A stretch of DNA of 64,000 nucleotides from the NCBI RefSeq assembly GCF_002843315.1, contig NZ_MVDD01000003.1:372001-436000 (forward strand). The letters are read 5' to 3'. A program made the translations under genes and the position numbers. The notes below the pieces were generated by a model. The model had not been told where the DNA came from. It searched no databases and saw only the letters and a program-made list of their open reading frames with translations. Of the stretch, positions 1 through 8,627 are shown one piece after another. The stretch comes from Labilibaculum filiforme. Lineage in GTDB: Bacteria > Bacteroidota > Bacteroidia > Bacteroidales > Marinifilaceae. Positions within the stretch are counted from its first letter, which is position 1. Every line of letters starts with the position of its first letter.

Positions 1-370
1 TAAGATTTAAATTATTAAATCCATATTCTATAAGCAATTTAGCGGCTTCTTCTGCATACCCATCATTATCAATATATTTCTTTCCTTTCCCAATATAGAA
101 AGAAAAATCAGCCGATCTAGTATGCCAATTAATATACAGCAAGCCTCCAGCACCAATCACTTTATTATCCTTTAAATCAACTATAGTAAACATATAGTTG
201 ATATGCTTCGTTCTTTGAAGACTATCAAACCAAGCTTCCTGGTCAGTTAATGACAATTCACGAACTTCTCTAAAATTTTTTCTAAACTCTGGAATATTTC
301 TCCAATCTCTCAAAAAGACCAAATCTTCTTTCTCAACAGCCCTGAGTCCAATTATCTTCCCTGATATCAT
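1..370 (-). CDS. GNAT-family N-acetyltransferase (3' end beyond window)
   Basis: This frame is open from the ATG at 370 to the window edge (123 codons, C-terminus missing). The start reads MISGKIIGLRAVEKEDLVFL, then LRDWRN, a form typical of RimL-type GNAT acetyltransferases. A later DNDGYAEEA segment resembles the acetyl-CoA-binding region. The start overlaps the stop of the NeuB-family gene in an ATGA arrangement (367-370), so the two are translationally coupled. From this position it probably N-acetylates the amino sugar made by the neighbouring enzymes, as PseH does in pseudaminic acid synthesis. The substrate is inferred from context only, and the protein might use another amino sugar. 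Confidence 0.8.
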   Translation of the reverse strand, partial: MISGKIIGLRAVEKEDLVFLRDWRNIPEFRKNFREVRELSLTDQEAWFDSLQRTKHINYMFTIVDLKDNKVIGAGGLLYINWHTRSADFSFYIGKGKKYIDNDGYAEEAAKLLIEYGFNNLNL

Positions 371-1431
371 TTTATATTTGTTATATTAAAACTACAACCT
401 TCCTCCAAATCGAATACTAATTCTTTCCCAATAATTTCATCGATTTCATAAGGCTGAAAACTACCTACTCCAATAGGGCGCAAGGGGAATACATCATCTT
501 TGGTAATTCTATGTCCCTTTTTCAAATCCATTTTAGCACATAAACACCGCCTTTGCACAATATAAGATTGTCTTTCATTGTCCTCTACCCGCTTTTCACC
601 GTCCCCTAATGCAAATAACAATTCATAAGAACGTTCGATCATCTCCTTCCATGAATGAGGGTTCATCGCAAATGCATGATCTGGTCCCTCCTGACTATTG
701 TCATCTGTAAAATGTTTTTCTATAATCCTAGCTCCTAGTGCAATACTTCCCAAAACCGTACTATGCCCAGGTGTATGGTCTGATAATCCCAACACTACAC
801 CCGGATATCTTTCCGCATAAGCTTTTAAAACATTTAAATTACAATATTTAAAATTCTCAAAGCTCCCTGTATAATTTGTATTACACTGCATTAAAACAAC
901 ATCCTGACTTTTTGATTTTGCAAGATTCATCATTCGTTCAACATCATTCCAATCACAGGCTCCAGTGGCGAATATAGTTGGCTTTTTTTTATCCAGAATA
1001 TATTCAATTATTTCAGTCCAAGAAGCATCTCCACTGCCAATTTTATAAAAATCGACAAATGGATCCACCAAATCCACTGACTCAAAATCATAGGCACTGG
1101 TAAAATAATCAATACCAACTTTAGTACACTCCTCCTTTAGTATTTTGGTCCAGTCTTTGTTGATACTAGCATCCTCATAAATTTCAAAAACAGATTTCTT
1201 CCATTTTGATTGATGAGAAACCTTTCCTTTCATTGCATTAAATCCCTGTTTGCTAACAATCTGTTTTGCTGAGAAATTTTGAAATTTAGCAGCATCAGCA
1301 CCTGATTCTTTTGCTAAATGAATTAACGCTTTAGCCTTTTCTAAAGAACCATTGTGATTGGCTCCAATGTCTGCAATAAAATACAATGAGTTATCATCGA
1401 TTAGTCTATTCCCTAATTTGATACTTTTCAT
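367..1431 (-). CDS. NeuB-family nonulosonic acid synthase (PseI/LegI/NeuB-like)
   Basis: 354 aa, the normal length for this family. The N-terminal TIM-barrel part begins with IADIGANHNG (about residues 19-28), the usual signature of sialic/pseudaminic/legionaminic acid synthases. The last 60 residues or so have the pattern of an antifreeze-like SAF domain (GHRITKDDVFPLRP, then EIIGKEL). The family condenses phosphoenolpyruvate with a 6-carbon amino sugar to make a 9-carbon alpha-keto acid. It overlaps the upstream RmlD-like gene by 26 bp and the downstream GNAT by 4 bp, so it is part of one operon. I cannot tell from the sequence which of the three sugars is the product. Confidence 0.88.
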   Translation of the reverse strand: MKSIKLGNRLIDDNSLYFIADIGANHNGSLEKAKALIHLAKESGADAAKFQNFSAKQIVSKQGFNAMKGKVSHQSKWKKSVFEIYEDASINKDWTKILKEECTKVGIDYFTSAYDFESVDLVDPFVDFYKIGSGDASWTEIIEYILDKKKPTIFATGACDWNDVERMMNLAKSKSQDVVLMQCNTNYTGSFENFKYCNLNVLKAYAERYPGVVLGLSDHTPGHSTVLGSIALGARIIEKHFTDDNSQEGPDHAFAMNPHSWKEMIERSYELLFALGDGEKRVEDNERQSYIVQRRCLCAKMDLKKGHRITKDDVFPLRPIGVGSFQPYEIDEIIGKELVFDLEEGCSFNITNIK

Positions 1432-2311
1432 TTTCTTTGATTTTTGAAACTAAGGTTTGAATTGTTTTTTCATTGTTGGGTAAAATTCTTTTACTATGCT
1501 CCTGATACAAATTCACGTTTAAGGTCTGATCTGCACACCGCTTAGCTCTATCCTTAAAGTTTAGAATAGAATCTTTTTCGATATTTAGGGCCGGTATATT
1601 CAATGCATCCAATAATTTTTTCCCAAATTCATACTTGGATAAAATTTCAGTCCCAGTTATATGATAAATTTTTGCAGGTAAAGTATGGCTAGTGAGAAAT
1701 ATCAATTCTTCAGCTAAATCCCAAATAGTTATAGGAGTAAATAAAACATCATTAAATAAACCAACCTTATCATTTTGAATTGCAGATTGTAATATCCATT
1801 CAACAAATCCAAGCTTAGTTGTATCTTTATTCAAACCCACAATGGTGGTCCGAACTATAATATAATCTCTATCTGTATTTCTCAAAAAGAACTCACCAAT
1901 TTCTTTTGATTTCCCATAAATATTTTCCGGAAATGTGAGATCCTCTTCTTTCGCTAAATGTGTACTTGAAGGAAAAACAGCATCAGAAGATATATATAGT
2001 ATTTTTACCGATTTATCCGTTGCATCAACAAGTTTCTTAAGTGAAATCCCATTAATATCAAAAGCTTCTTTAGGATGTTCGTTGCAATAATTACCATTAA
2101 TTATTGCAGCACAATGTACAACCACCTCTGGATTTGACCAAGTAATTAATTCTGAGTAATCATCTGATGCTAAGTCATAGCATTTATAATTAGGTATATT
2201 GACCTCATTATCAGCTCCTGTTGCATACACTTTAAAACCACATTTGCTAAATATGTTTACTAAAGTAAAGCCTAACATACCTGACGCTCCTGTTATAAGA
2301 ATTCTTTTCAT
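1406..2311 (-). CDS. RmlD-like NAD(P)-dependent sugar reductase (extended SDR)
   Basis: 301 aa. An N-terminal Rossmann motif GASGMLG lies at residues 8-14, a YISSDAVF strand near 106-113, and the catalytic YxxxK at Y132-K136 (YGKSK). This is the arrangement of dTDP-4-dehydrorhamnose reductase-like and related extended SDRs. It directly abuts the aminotransferase gene (stop at 2312-2314, this start at 2311). It probably reduces or epimerises a keto-sugar intermediate of the surface sugar made by this operon. True RmlD would normally sit with RmlA, B and C, none of which is visible here, so a dTDP-rhamnose role is unlikely. Confidence 0.8.
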   Translation of the reverse strand: MKRILITGASGMLGFTLVNIFSKCGFKVYATGADNEVNIPNYKCYDLASDDYSELITWSNPEVVVHCAAIINGNYCNEHPKEAFDINGISLKKLVDATDKSVKILYISSDAVFPSSTHLAKEEDLTFPENIYGKSKEIGEFFLRNTDRDYIIVRTTIVGLNKDTTKLGFVEWILQSAIQNDKVGLFNDVLFTPITIWDLAEELIFLTSHTLPAKIYHITGTEILSKYEFGKKLLDALNIPALNIEKDSILNFKDRAKRCADQTLNVNLYQEHSKRILPNNEKTIQTLVSKIKENEKYQIRE

Positions 2312-3625
2312 CTAATTTAATCGTTTAAAGCCACCATGACAAACAGGGCCTTCTAATAAATCATCAATATTTTTATTTTTCAATTCGCACTGACTAATCA
2401 CATAAAATAACTCCTCCAAATTGGTCATGTAAGGATCAATAATATGCTTAGTATGTGCTGTTGATGGATACAATAATGTAGAAGCTAAATACCCTCGCTT
2501 TAGCATTTCCTGTGTAATAAGAGTTTTATACTTTAATGCATTCTCAGATGTAAAACTAAACCCAGTTAATGCAGGTATACCGAATGTATTTATCTTTAGC
2601 TTATTTTTTTCAGCCAATTCACACCACTTCCCAGTAACATATTTTCCCATCTCAGTGATATATTCCCAAGGTTTATCCCTTTCCATTACTTCTAATGTTT
2701 TCAACGCGGCGGTAGGACCAATCCTTTCAGTCCAAAAAGTCGAACTGATAAAAGTTTTCTGAGCCGCTTCCATAACCGCTCTTTTTCCAACAACAGCAGT
2801 TAAGGCATAGCCATTAGCAATCGTTTTTCCAAAAATTGTCATATCAGGTTCTACATCATATTTCTTAAATAATGGACCATAAGTTTCTCTAAAACCCGAA
2901 GTACACTCATCAAAAATTAAAACAATATTATGCGCATCAGCTAAACCTCTAACTTTTTTTAGAAAACCATTTTTAGGCGGATCATTTCTCTGTACTTCCA
3001 TCTTAATCACACCTATGTCATGATTCTTGACAAGATTTTCTAATTCTTCAAAATTGTTATATAAAAACGGTAAAGTACTTCCTTTAAGGTTTTGGGGTAC
3101 ACCGCACGGATCAAGACCTGGAAGGAGGTGTTGTGCTAAACCTTCGTCATTCCCTAAATTAGTAGACAAATACCAATCATGCCAACCATGATAACCACAA
3201 ATTGCAACTTTATCTTTTCCCGTAGCGGCTCTCGCAATTCGAATAGCAATCGCATTAGCCTCACCTCCACTTCTTGCAAATCGCACCATATCAGCCCACG
3301 GATTCATTTCAACCAACTTCTCAGCCAAATATACTTCCTCTGGACAATTAAGGGTAGACATGTTTCCATTCTTTACAACTTCGAAAACAGCCGCATCAAC
3401 CTCTGGATGCGAATAACCCATAATATTAGTACCTATACCCATGATAGAGACATCAATGTATTTTGTACCATCTAAGTCCCATACTTCACATCCTTTAGAT
3501 TTCGAATAATAAGCTGGCCAATTATCTGGCAAAAACATTTCTGGCCTTTTAGATAGAAGCATTGTTCCACCAGGAATTACTTTCTTTGCTCTTTCATATA
3601 ATTTTTGTCCTGTTCTCATCATCAT
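2312..3625 (-). CDS. Class III (GSA-type) PLP aminotransferase
   Basis: 437 aa, matching glutamate-1-semialdehyde aminomutase-like class III aminotransferases. The PLP-binding lysine is K267 in FGKTIANGY, the ring-binding acidic pair is in FDECTSGFR (about 238-246), and ARSGGEAN (about 117-124) is the phosphate/substrate loop. Three ATGs in a row open the frame (MMMRTG). It lies between the cytidylyltransferase and RmlD-like genes in the nonulosonate-type block, so it more likely aminates a sugar or small acid for the polysaccharide than serves haem synthesis. Canonical PseC and LegC are DegT-type enzymes, so this fold is unusual in such a pathway. Confidence 0.82.
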   Translation of the reverse strand: MMMRTGQKLYERAKKVIPGGTMLLSKRPEMFLPDNWPAYYSKSKGCEVWDLDGTKYIDVSIMGIGTNIMGYSHPEVDAAVFEVVKNGNMSTLNCPEEVYLAEKLVEMNPWADMVRFARSGGEANAIAIRIARAATGKDKVAICGYHGWHDWYLSTNLGNDEGLAQHLLPGLDPCGVPQNLKGSTLPFLYNNFEELENLVKNHDIGVIKMEVQRNDPPKNGFLKKVRGLADAHNIVLIFDECTSGFRETYGPLFKKYDVEPDMTIFGKTIANGYALTAVVGKRAVMEAAQKTFISSTFWTERIGPTAALKTLEVMERDKPWEYITEMGKYVTGKWCELAEKNKLKINTFGIPALTGFSFTSENALKYKTLITQEMLKRGYLASTLLYPSTAHTKHIIDPYMTNLEELFYVISQCELKNKNIDDLLEGPVCHGGFKRLN

Positions 3626-3630
3626 TAATT

Positions 3631-4392
3631 TTATAGATCTTCTTTAATAGATTTAATATATCCTTCATTCCTTATTATGCCACTATTTAAACCTCCCACA
3701 CCCTCATTCTCTACATAATATTTAGCATATACATTCCAACTCTCTTCCTTCCCAAATTTATCAATCATTTTAGAAATAACCAGGAAATCTTCCGGTTCAT
3801 CAACTGTCATTCTAACATCCTTATAATCGGCATATTCCGAATAAAAATTAATTGCTTTAAAAATTTGCTTTTTATGAAATGTAGAATTGTTTTTGATAAA
3901 AGGAGTTACATGCTCTCTTTCAGATTTGAGTTTTGCCTCAAACCATGCTTTTTCTAAAGTATCAAAGGTGAAAACCTCAATATCTTGCCCGTCAGGAAAA
4001 GTTTCCACTAAAGTATTAGAGCAATAATCCACCCGTTCCTTCAACGCCATTTCTATTACCTCATCAATCAAGTGCCCATCAATTAGAGGGCAATCTGAGG
4101 TCAATCGAACAACATAATCAGGCTTAATTAACTTAGCAGCCTGATAAAAACGATCTAATACATCATTTTCAGAACCTCTGTAAGAATCAACCCCTAGTCG
4201 ACGAGCTTCCAATTCTATCAATTCATCCTCAACTTTTATGGTTGTCGCTACAATGATATTAGAGATCATCTTAGATGTCCTAATTCTGTTAATTTGAATC
4301 TCCAATAAAGATTCATTATCTATAGTCTTCAATACTTTATTTGGAAGTCTAGAAGAACCTGTTCTCGCCTGGGTTATTGCTAATATTTTCAT
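3631..4392 (-). CDS. SpsF-like cytidylyltransferase (NTP transferase)
   Basis: About 253 aa from the ATG at 4392. A longer TTG start at 4401 is possible, but the ATG overlaps the stop of the upstream gene in an ATGA arrangement, which favours 4392. The N-terminus carries QARTGSSRLPNKVL, the nucleotide-binding signature of the SpsF/NeuA-like nucleotidyltransferase family. RLTSDCPLID (about 100-110) gives the metal-binding aspartate. It probably activates the nonulosonic acid with CTP, as PseF or NeuA would. SpsF homologues also occur in spore-coat polysaccharide loci, so the nucleotide is inferred. Confidence 0.82.
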   Translation of the reverse strand: MKILAITQARTGSSRLPNKVLKTIDNESLLEIQINRIRTSKMISNIIVATTIKVEDELIELEARRLGVDSYRGSENDVLDRFYQAAKLIKPDYVVRLTSDCPLIDGHLIDEVIEMALKERVDYCSNTLVETFPDGQDIEVFTFDTLEKAWFEAKLKSEREHVTPFIKNNSTFHKKQIFKAINFYSEYADYKDVRMTVDEPEDFLVISKMIDKFGKEESWNVYAKYYVENEGVGGLNSGIIRNEGYIKSIKEDL

Positions 4393-5273
4393 TGGTTCCA
4401 ATTGGAAGGATTTAGTAAAAATTTATTACTGACTTTAATTTTATCTATTTGTTCTAGTACAGTTTTGGGTACAATATTCTTCAAACTATTAAGATTCACT
4501 TCTAGTTGACATACATTTTCAACCCCAATTAGCACTTTATCGATATATTCTTTCTGAGCTACATAATGCAATGCCAAATCATTAATTTTTATATTAGAAT
4601 CATTACAAATTAATCTTAATTGAATTAAGGGGTCAGCTAATCCAATCAAATTTCCATTTAATCCTTCAATATCTTTAAAGAATAACCCTTGCAAAAAAAC
4701 GGATCTAACATGCACATCAAAGCCTTTTAGTTTTGCCTTTTGTAAAACATCCTTTCTTTGACTACTATTATCTAAGAGATTAAATGGCAATTGTATTAAA
4801 TCAATCGTATCATCCTTAATAACCTGCTCAATTTCCTCATTAGTATATAGAGAAACTCCAACTTTGTTAATTATACCCTGATCCTTAAGCTTAATTATAC
4901 CCCTTCTAAAAGTTGGATAATAAGATATATAATCACTGTATGAATGAAACATATAACTTTCGAGTGAATCAACACCAATAATCTCAATATCTTTTTTAAT
5001 TCTGTCTTCAATATCAAAAGGTAAATCGAGCCTGTTAGGGGCAAATTTTGTACTTACATTAAATTTATTCTCTCCTCCCTTATGATAGGTCCCTATTCTA
5101 ACCTGTGAATCACCATAGATTTCAGCAGTATCTAAAAGATCAATTCCTTTAGAAAATGCAAAATCAAATATTTCCTTTACTCTTTCATATGTAGGCTTTC
5201 CTTGATGGTTATTAATACCATAGCTAAGCCCAAATTGAACAGTTCCTAAAATAATTTTACTTAAAATATCCAA
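4389..5273 (-). CDS. Aldo/keto reductase in sugar operon
   Basis: 294 aa. The aldo/keto reductase catalytic tetrad can be assigned as D48 and Y53 (DTAEIYG), K76 (STKFAP) and H110 (MFHSYSD). The start codon is TTG at 5273: the family begins with a short lead into IILGTVQFGLSYGINN, and no ATG is in the right place. It overlaps the cytidylyltransferase by 4 bp and follows pseB by 11 bp. It probably reduces a keto group on the sugar nucleotide or the free sugar. This enzyme type is not part of the textbook pseudaminic acid pathway. Confidence 0.82.
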   Translation of the reverse strand: MDILSKIILGTVQFGLSYGINNHQGKPTYERVKEIFDFAFSKGIDLLDTAEIYGDSQVRIGTYHKGGENKFNVSTKFAPNRLDLPFDIEDRIKKDIEIIGVDSLESYMFHSYSDYISYYPTFRRGIIKLKDQGIINKVGVSLYTNEEIEQVIKDDTIDLIQLPFNLLDNSSQRKDVLQKAKLKGFDVHVRSVFLQGLFFKDIEGLNGNLIGLADPLIQLRLICNDSNIKINDLALHYVAQKEYIDKVLIGVENVCQLEVNLNSLKNIVPKTVLEQIDKIKVSNKFLLNPSNWNQ

Positions 5274-5284
5274 AACAAAAATTT

Positions 5285-6295
5285 TTACACTGAAAATTTA
5301 GGGTCCACATGCTTTACAATTAAGCCCCTTAAGCTCTCAACTGTCTCCCAGTCTACATTATTACCAGAATTATAACTAAAACCTTCATCTACTTTTTTTG
5401 CCTTAAACTTTTCGATAAATTTTTCTAAAGGAAAATTAGGGAATTGAGGTAAAATAGCATAATATTTACCTAAATCATAAGTATTCAACGAATCAGAAAC
5501 AGTAATCATTTCTTCATGCAATTTTTCACCAGGTCGAATCCCTACTATTTCTTGTTTACATTCGGGTGCAATTGCTTTAGCCACATCAGTTATTTTATAG
5601 GATGGTATTTTTGGCACAAATATCTCCCCTCCCATAGCATTATGTATTGCAAAAAAAACCATCTCACAACCATCTTCCAATGAAATTGTAAAACGGGTCA
5701 TTTTATCATGAGTGATAGGCAAAACTTTTTCATTCATTTTCTTTAAAAAGAATGGAATAACAGAACCATTTGATCCCATTACATTACCATAACGAACTAC
5801 TGAGAATATTATATCCCTGCTTCCTTTAATATTATTCGCAGCAATAAAAAGCTTATCTGATGCTAGTTTTGTAGCACCATATAAATTGATCGGAGCTGCA
5901 GCCTTATCGGTTGATAAGGCAACAACTTTTTTAACCCCACAATGCAATGCTGCATCAATTACATTTTGAGCTCCCAATATATTTGTCTTAACACATTCCA
6001 TTGGATTATACTCTGCTAAATGAACATGTTTCATTGCAGCAGCATGTATTACCACATCAATCCCTTCAAAAGCCTTCATCAAACGTCCTTTATCTCTAAC
6101 ATCTCCAATAAAAAATCTCATTTGAGGATATTTATCCTCAGGAAAATCCTGTGCCATTTGAAAATGCTTTTGCTCATCTCTTGAAAAAATCACTAAACGC
6201 TTAACATTTGGGTAATTCCTCAATATTAATTTAGTAAACATTTTGCCAAAAGAACCTGTACCTCCTGTAATTAAAACAGACTTGTAATTATACAT
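5285..6295 (-). CDS. pseB: PseB-like UDP-GlcNAc 4,6-dehydratase
   Basis: 336 aa, the length of short inverting UDP-GlcNAc dehydratases. The NADP site GGTGSFG lies at residues 11-17. The catalytic region reads STDKAA, followed by LYGATKL, with the tyrosine of the family retained. HAAAMKHVHLAEYNP is also typical of PseB/FlaA1. It converts UDP-GlcNAc to the 4-keto-6-deoxy sugar that starts pseudaminic-acid-type pathways. It is the first sugar gene after the chain-length determinant, and the AKR follows 11 bp downstream. A legionaminic-type use cannot be excluded. Confidence 0.87.
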   Translation of the reverse strand: MYNYKSVLITGGTGSFGKMFTKLILRNYPNVKRLVIFSRDEQKHFQMAQDFPEDKYPQMRFFIGDVRDKGRLMKAFEGIDVVIHAAAMKHVHLAEYNPMECVKTNILGAQNVIDAALHCGVKKVVALSTDKAAAPINLYGATKLASDKLFIAANNIKGSRDIIFSVVRYGNVMGSNGSVIPFFLKKMNEKVLPITHDKMTRFTISLEDGCEMVFFAIHNAMGGEIFVPKIPSYKITDVAKAIAPECKQEIVGIRPGEKLHEEMITVSDSLNTYDLGKYYAILPQFPNFPLEKFIEKFKAKKVDEGFSYNSGNNVDWETVESLRGLIVKHVDPKFSV

Positions 6296-6322
6296 AACTA
6301 TAGTTTAAAATTTATAAAATTA

Positions 6323-7429
6323 TTAATGGTCATCTAATTTTTCCTTTAGTACTTTAATTAGATCCTTAGTAAAAACAATTACAACACCAACAATTCCCCC
6401 TAAAAAAGCAAAAATTATAATTGTTAATAATTTACCTCGAGATGAGGGTTTAATTGGTATACTAGTTGGCTGTAAAATTGTAAAAATTGGCGTATTCTCC
6501 TTCACCTGTATTTTTTGCGTTTCCAATTGTTTTGCCAATTCATAGTAAACTCCATACACCAAATTAAATTCTGCATTTAACTGTTCTTCCTCTGCTTGGG
6601 CAATAGCAGAACTTACATTTTTATTTCGATCGCGAAATTGTGCCAATTTATTTTGTATCTCTTCAAATTCTTTTTGTTTTTCCGTATAACGATCTTCAAT
6701 AAAAGTAAGTTGCTCCTTTGCTTTTTGTATTTTAAAATCCGTAATAGCTTGTTGTAATAGTTGCTGAGCCATTTGTGTCAATTGAGCGGCAGCGATAGCC
6801 TCTGGCATACTTACCGTCAATGTAACATCTCCATCCTTATCATTCATTGAGAAAGTTAAATCCTCTTCTAAAATCTTAATTAATTCCCTTTCTTCCTCAC
6901 TAATCCAGACTAAATTATCAACTATTAAATCTTTATTGTTTAAACTTTCACCTTTTATGGCTTTAATCACCAAGTCAGGCATTCCGATGACATACTTTTT
7001 AATATAGCCAAAAAGGCCTGGATTATGAATATTCGAATAATAATATGCAAATGTAATTGGCTCGCTTTGTCCTGCTATACTCAATTTGGTTTGCATCAGT
7101 TCCTTTTGGAAGGGAATGCTACCGATAATTTTTGGATACAAACTTGGTGAAATTGTAGAACCACCACTAATATTCCCCAAATCAATGCCCGCCATGGCAG
7201 CCAATCCTCCCAAACTACCGCTCAAACCAGATCCGCCTTCGGCAGCCTGTGGCACCATGGTGGTGGTGGCAGTGTACTCCTTGGCAGAGAAGATTGCAAT
7301 GAATAAACCCAGCACCATAAAAATAAGCGTGGTGCGAATTACGGTACGGCGGCCGTTCCAGAGGGTCTTTGCCAATTGAATCAAATCAATCTCATCTTCA
7401 GCTTGGGTGGTATTTTTTTCTTCTTGCAT
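6323..7429 (-). CDS. Wzz-type polysaccharide chain-length determinant
   Basis: 368 aa with the two-membrane-segment topology of Wzz/PCP proteins. The first hydrophobic helix is near residues 31-50, after a charged cytoplasmic start, and the second near 331-353. Between them are a periplasmic domain and a glutamate/lysine/glutamine-rich coiled-coil stretch (about 225-280). A PxxP-type motif (SIPIKPSSRG) precedes the second helix. No BY-kinase domain follows. It should control polymer length for the polysaccharide exported by the Wza-like protein at 10.7-13.1 kb. The two genes are separated by an unusual 3.2 kb repeat zone. Confidence 0.87.
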   Translation of the reverse strand: MQEEKNTTQAEDEIDLIQLAKTLWNGRRTVIRTTLIFMVLGLFIAIFSAKEYTATTTMVPQAAEGGSGLSGSLGGLAAMAGIDLGNISGGSTISPSLYPKIIGSIPFQKELMQTKLSIAGQSEPITFAYYYSNIHNPGLFGYIKKYVIGMPDLVIKAIKGESLNNKDLIVDNLVWISEEERELIKILEEDLTFSMNDKDGDVTLTVSMPEAIAAAQLTQMAQQLLQQAITDFKIQKAKEQLTFIEDRYTEKQKEFEEIQNKLAQFRDRNKNVSSAIAQAEEEQLNAEFNLVYGVYYELAKQLETQKIQVKENTPIFTILQPTSIPIKPSSRGKLLTIIIFAFLGGIVGVVIVFTKDLIKVLKEKLDDH

Positions 7430-7531
7430 ACTTGTTATAGTGATTGCGCGGATTGGAGCGGATTTCGCTGATGGGGCGTTACTGCTTTTAAACTACGCTT
7501 TATTAATTATTTTACTTCTTTCTTTTTGGTC

Positions 7532-7715
7532 GTCATGCTGAACTTGTTTCAGCATCTGTATTTATCTTTAGATCCTGATGTATTTGACATCATATAAATG
7601 TATCCACCTTTCATTTCAATATTATTCGTCATGCTGAATTTATTTCAGCATCTGTATTTATCCTTTAGATCCTGAGATCCTGAGATCCTTTAGATCCTGA
7701 AACAAGTTCAGGATG
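7532..7715. repeat. Palindromic GTCATSCTGAA elements, block 1
   Basis: Two inverted repeats of the form TGCTGAA-(acttgt or ttta)-TTCAGCA start at about 7534 and 7631. A related one, CCTGAAACAAGTTCAGG, starts at about 7696. Between them are several GATCCTGA/GATCCTTTA tandem words. The outer words GTCATGCTGAA and TTCAGGATGAC are inverted copies of one another apart from one base. The block from about 7629 to 7715 therefore looks like a small element with terminal inverted repeats. The same block recurs upstream of each GIY-YIG copy. Confidence 0.8.
7575..7632 (-). pseudogene. Truncated third copy of the GIY-YIG gene (5' end only)
   Basis: About 57 bp matching the beginning of the two downstream GIY-YIG genes. 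It reads, on the minus strand, ATG ACG AAT AAT ATT GAA ATG AAA GGT, giving MTNNIEMKGGYIY, and then loses similarity at a GATCC-rich word. The palindrome sits upstream exactly as in the intact copies. This indicates at least three historic units of the array, with one almost completely deleted. Confidence 0.75.
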
Positions 7716-7840
7716 ACGTACGTCAGTTCTAGATGACAGTCGTCAGTTCAGGATGACGTACGTCAGTTCTAGATGACAGTCGTCAGTTCAGGATGACGTA
7801 CGTCAGTTCTAGATGACAGTCGTCAGTTCAGGATGACTGT
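7711..7840. repeat. 40-bp tandem repeat, three copies
   Basis: Three consecutive 40-bp units at 7711-7750, 7751-7790 and 7791-7830, followed by a partial unit (ggatgactgt). Each unit consists of GGATGACGTACGTCAG, then TTCTAGATGACAGTCG, then TCAGTTCA. GACGTACGTC inside is itself a palindrome. A shorter version lies at about 8242-8295 in the second array unit, so the copy number has changed between units. There are no unique spacers between units. Confidence 0.88.
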
Positions 7841-7869
7841 ATCCATCCTGAGTCATTTCCAAATTTCAT

Positions 7870-8157
7870 TTATCTAAAATCCATTTTTAAATCCTTCAAT
7901 TCTGGATTCAAACTCTTAATTAAATTCATTTTCCATTCTCTCTTCCAATTTTTCAACTTCTTCTCCCTCGAAATAGCATCACCAATATCATCAAACTCCT
8001 CAAAGTAAACCAAGTCTGTCAAATTATATTTACTTGAAAACTTAGACCCTTCTCCTTCTACATGCTCTGCTATTCGTCTATCTAAATCTGATGTCACTCC
8101 TATATACAATGTTGTTCTGTTTTTATTTGACAGTATATAAATGTATCCACCTTTCAT
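7870..8157 (-). CDS. GIY-YIG nuclease domain protein, copy A
   Basis: About 95 aa from the ATG at 8157; a six-codon longer start at 8175 exists, but that ATG lies inside the palindromic repeat. The N-terminus GGYIYILSN and then LYIGVTSDLDRR give the GIY-YIG motif and catalytic arginine. EFDDIGDAISREKKLKNW contains the usual metal-binding glutamate and basic helix. Single-domain proteins of this type are common in Bacteroidota and their function is not settled. The protein differs from copy B at five of 101 positions of the longer reading frame. Its gene is embedded in palindromes, which suggests that gene and repeats move or duplicate together. Confidence 0.8.
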   Translation of the reverse strand: MKGGYIYILSNKNRTTLYIGVTSDLDRRIAEHVEGEGSKFSSKYNLTDLVYFEEFDDIGDAISREKKLKNWKREWKMNLIKSLNPELKDLKMDFR

Positions 8158-8172
8158 TTCAATATTATTCGT

Positions 8173-8295
8173 CATGCTGAATTTATTTCAGCATCTGTAT
8201 TTTATCCTTTAGATTCTGAGATCCTGAGATCCTGAAACGAGTTCAGGATGACAGTCGTCAGTTCTAGATGACAGTCGTCAGTTCAGGATGACTGT
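8173..8295. repeat. Palindromic GTCATSCTGAA elements, block 2
   Basis: This is a second copy of the block described at 7532. It has TGCTGAA-tttat-TTCAGCA at about 8174, GATCCTGA tandem words, CCTGAAACGAGTTCAGG at about 8228, then a shortened 40-bp repeat. The stretch ending in GGATGACTGTATCC (8286) lies exactly 455 bp from its counterpart at 7831, the same offset as the two GIY-YIG genes. That demonstrates a tandem duplication of gene plus repeats. Confidence 0.82.
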
Positions 8296-8324
8296 ATCCA
8301 TCCTAGGTCATTTCCAAATTTCAT

Positions 8325-8612
8325 TTATCTAAAATCCATTTTTAAATCCTTCAATTCTGGATTCAAACTCTTAATTAAATTCATTTTCCATTCTCTCCTC
8401 CAATTTTTCAACTGCTTCTCCCTCAAAATAGCATCACCAATATCATCAAACTCCTCAAAGTAAACCAAGTCTGTCAAATTATATTTACTTGAAAACTTAG
8501 ACCCTTCTCCTTCTACATGCTCTGCTATTCGTCTATCTAAATCTGATGTCACTCCTATATACAATGTTGTTCTGTTTTTATTTGACAGTATATAAATGTA
8601 TCCACCTTTCAT
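8325..8612 (-). CDS. GIY-YIG nuclease domain protein, copy B
   Basis: About 95 aa from the ATG at 8612 (alternative ATG at 8630 within the palindrome). It is nearly identical to copy A: SNKNRTTLYIGVTSDLDRR and the rest of the GIY-YIG core are conserved. The changes are at the extreme N-terminus, S to L and K to Q in the AILREKQ segment, and K to R soon after. The catalytic residues are intact in both copies, so neither looks decayed. The near identity implies a recent duplication or ongoing gene conversion. Confidence 0.8.
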   Translation of the reverse strand: MKGGYIYILSNKNRTTLYIGVTSDLDRRIAEHVEGEGSKFSSKYNLTDLVYFEEFDDIGDAILREKQLKNWRREWKMNLIKSLNPELKDLKMDFR

Positions 8613-8627
8613 TTTAATATTATTCAT

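Noticed and set aside
1406-2311. RmlD of dTDP-rhamnose synthesis
   Set aside because: No rmlA, rmlB or rmlC is present and its neighbours belong to a nonulosonate-type pathway.
7711-8295. CRISPR-like array of 40-bp repeats
   Set aside because: The units are directly adjacent without unique spacers, and no cas gene is near.
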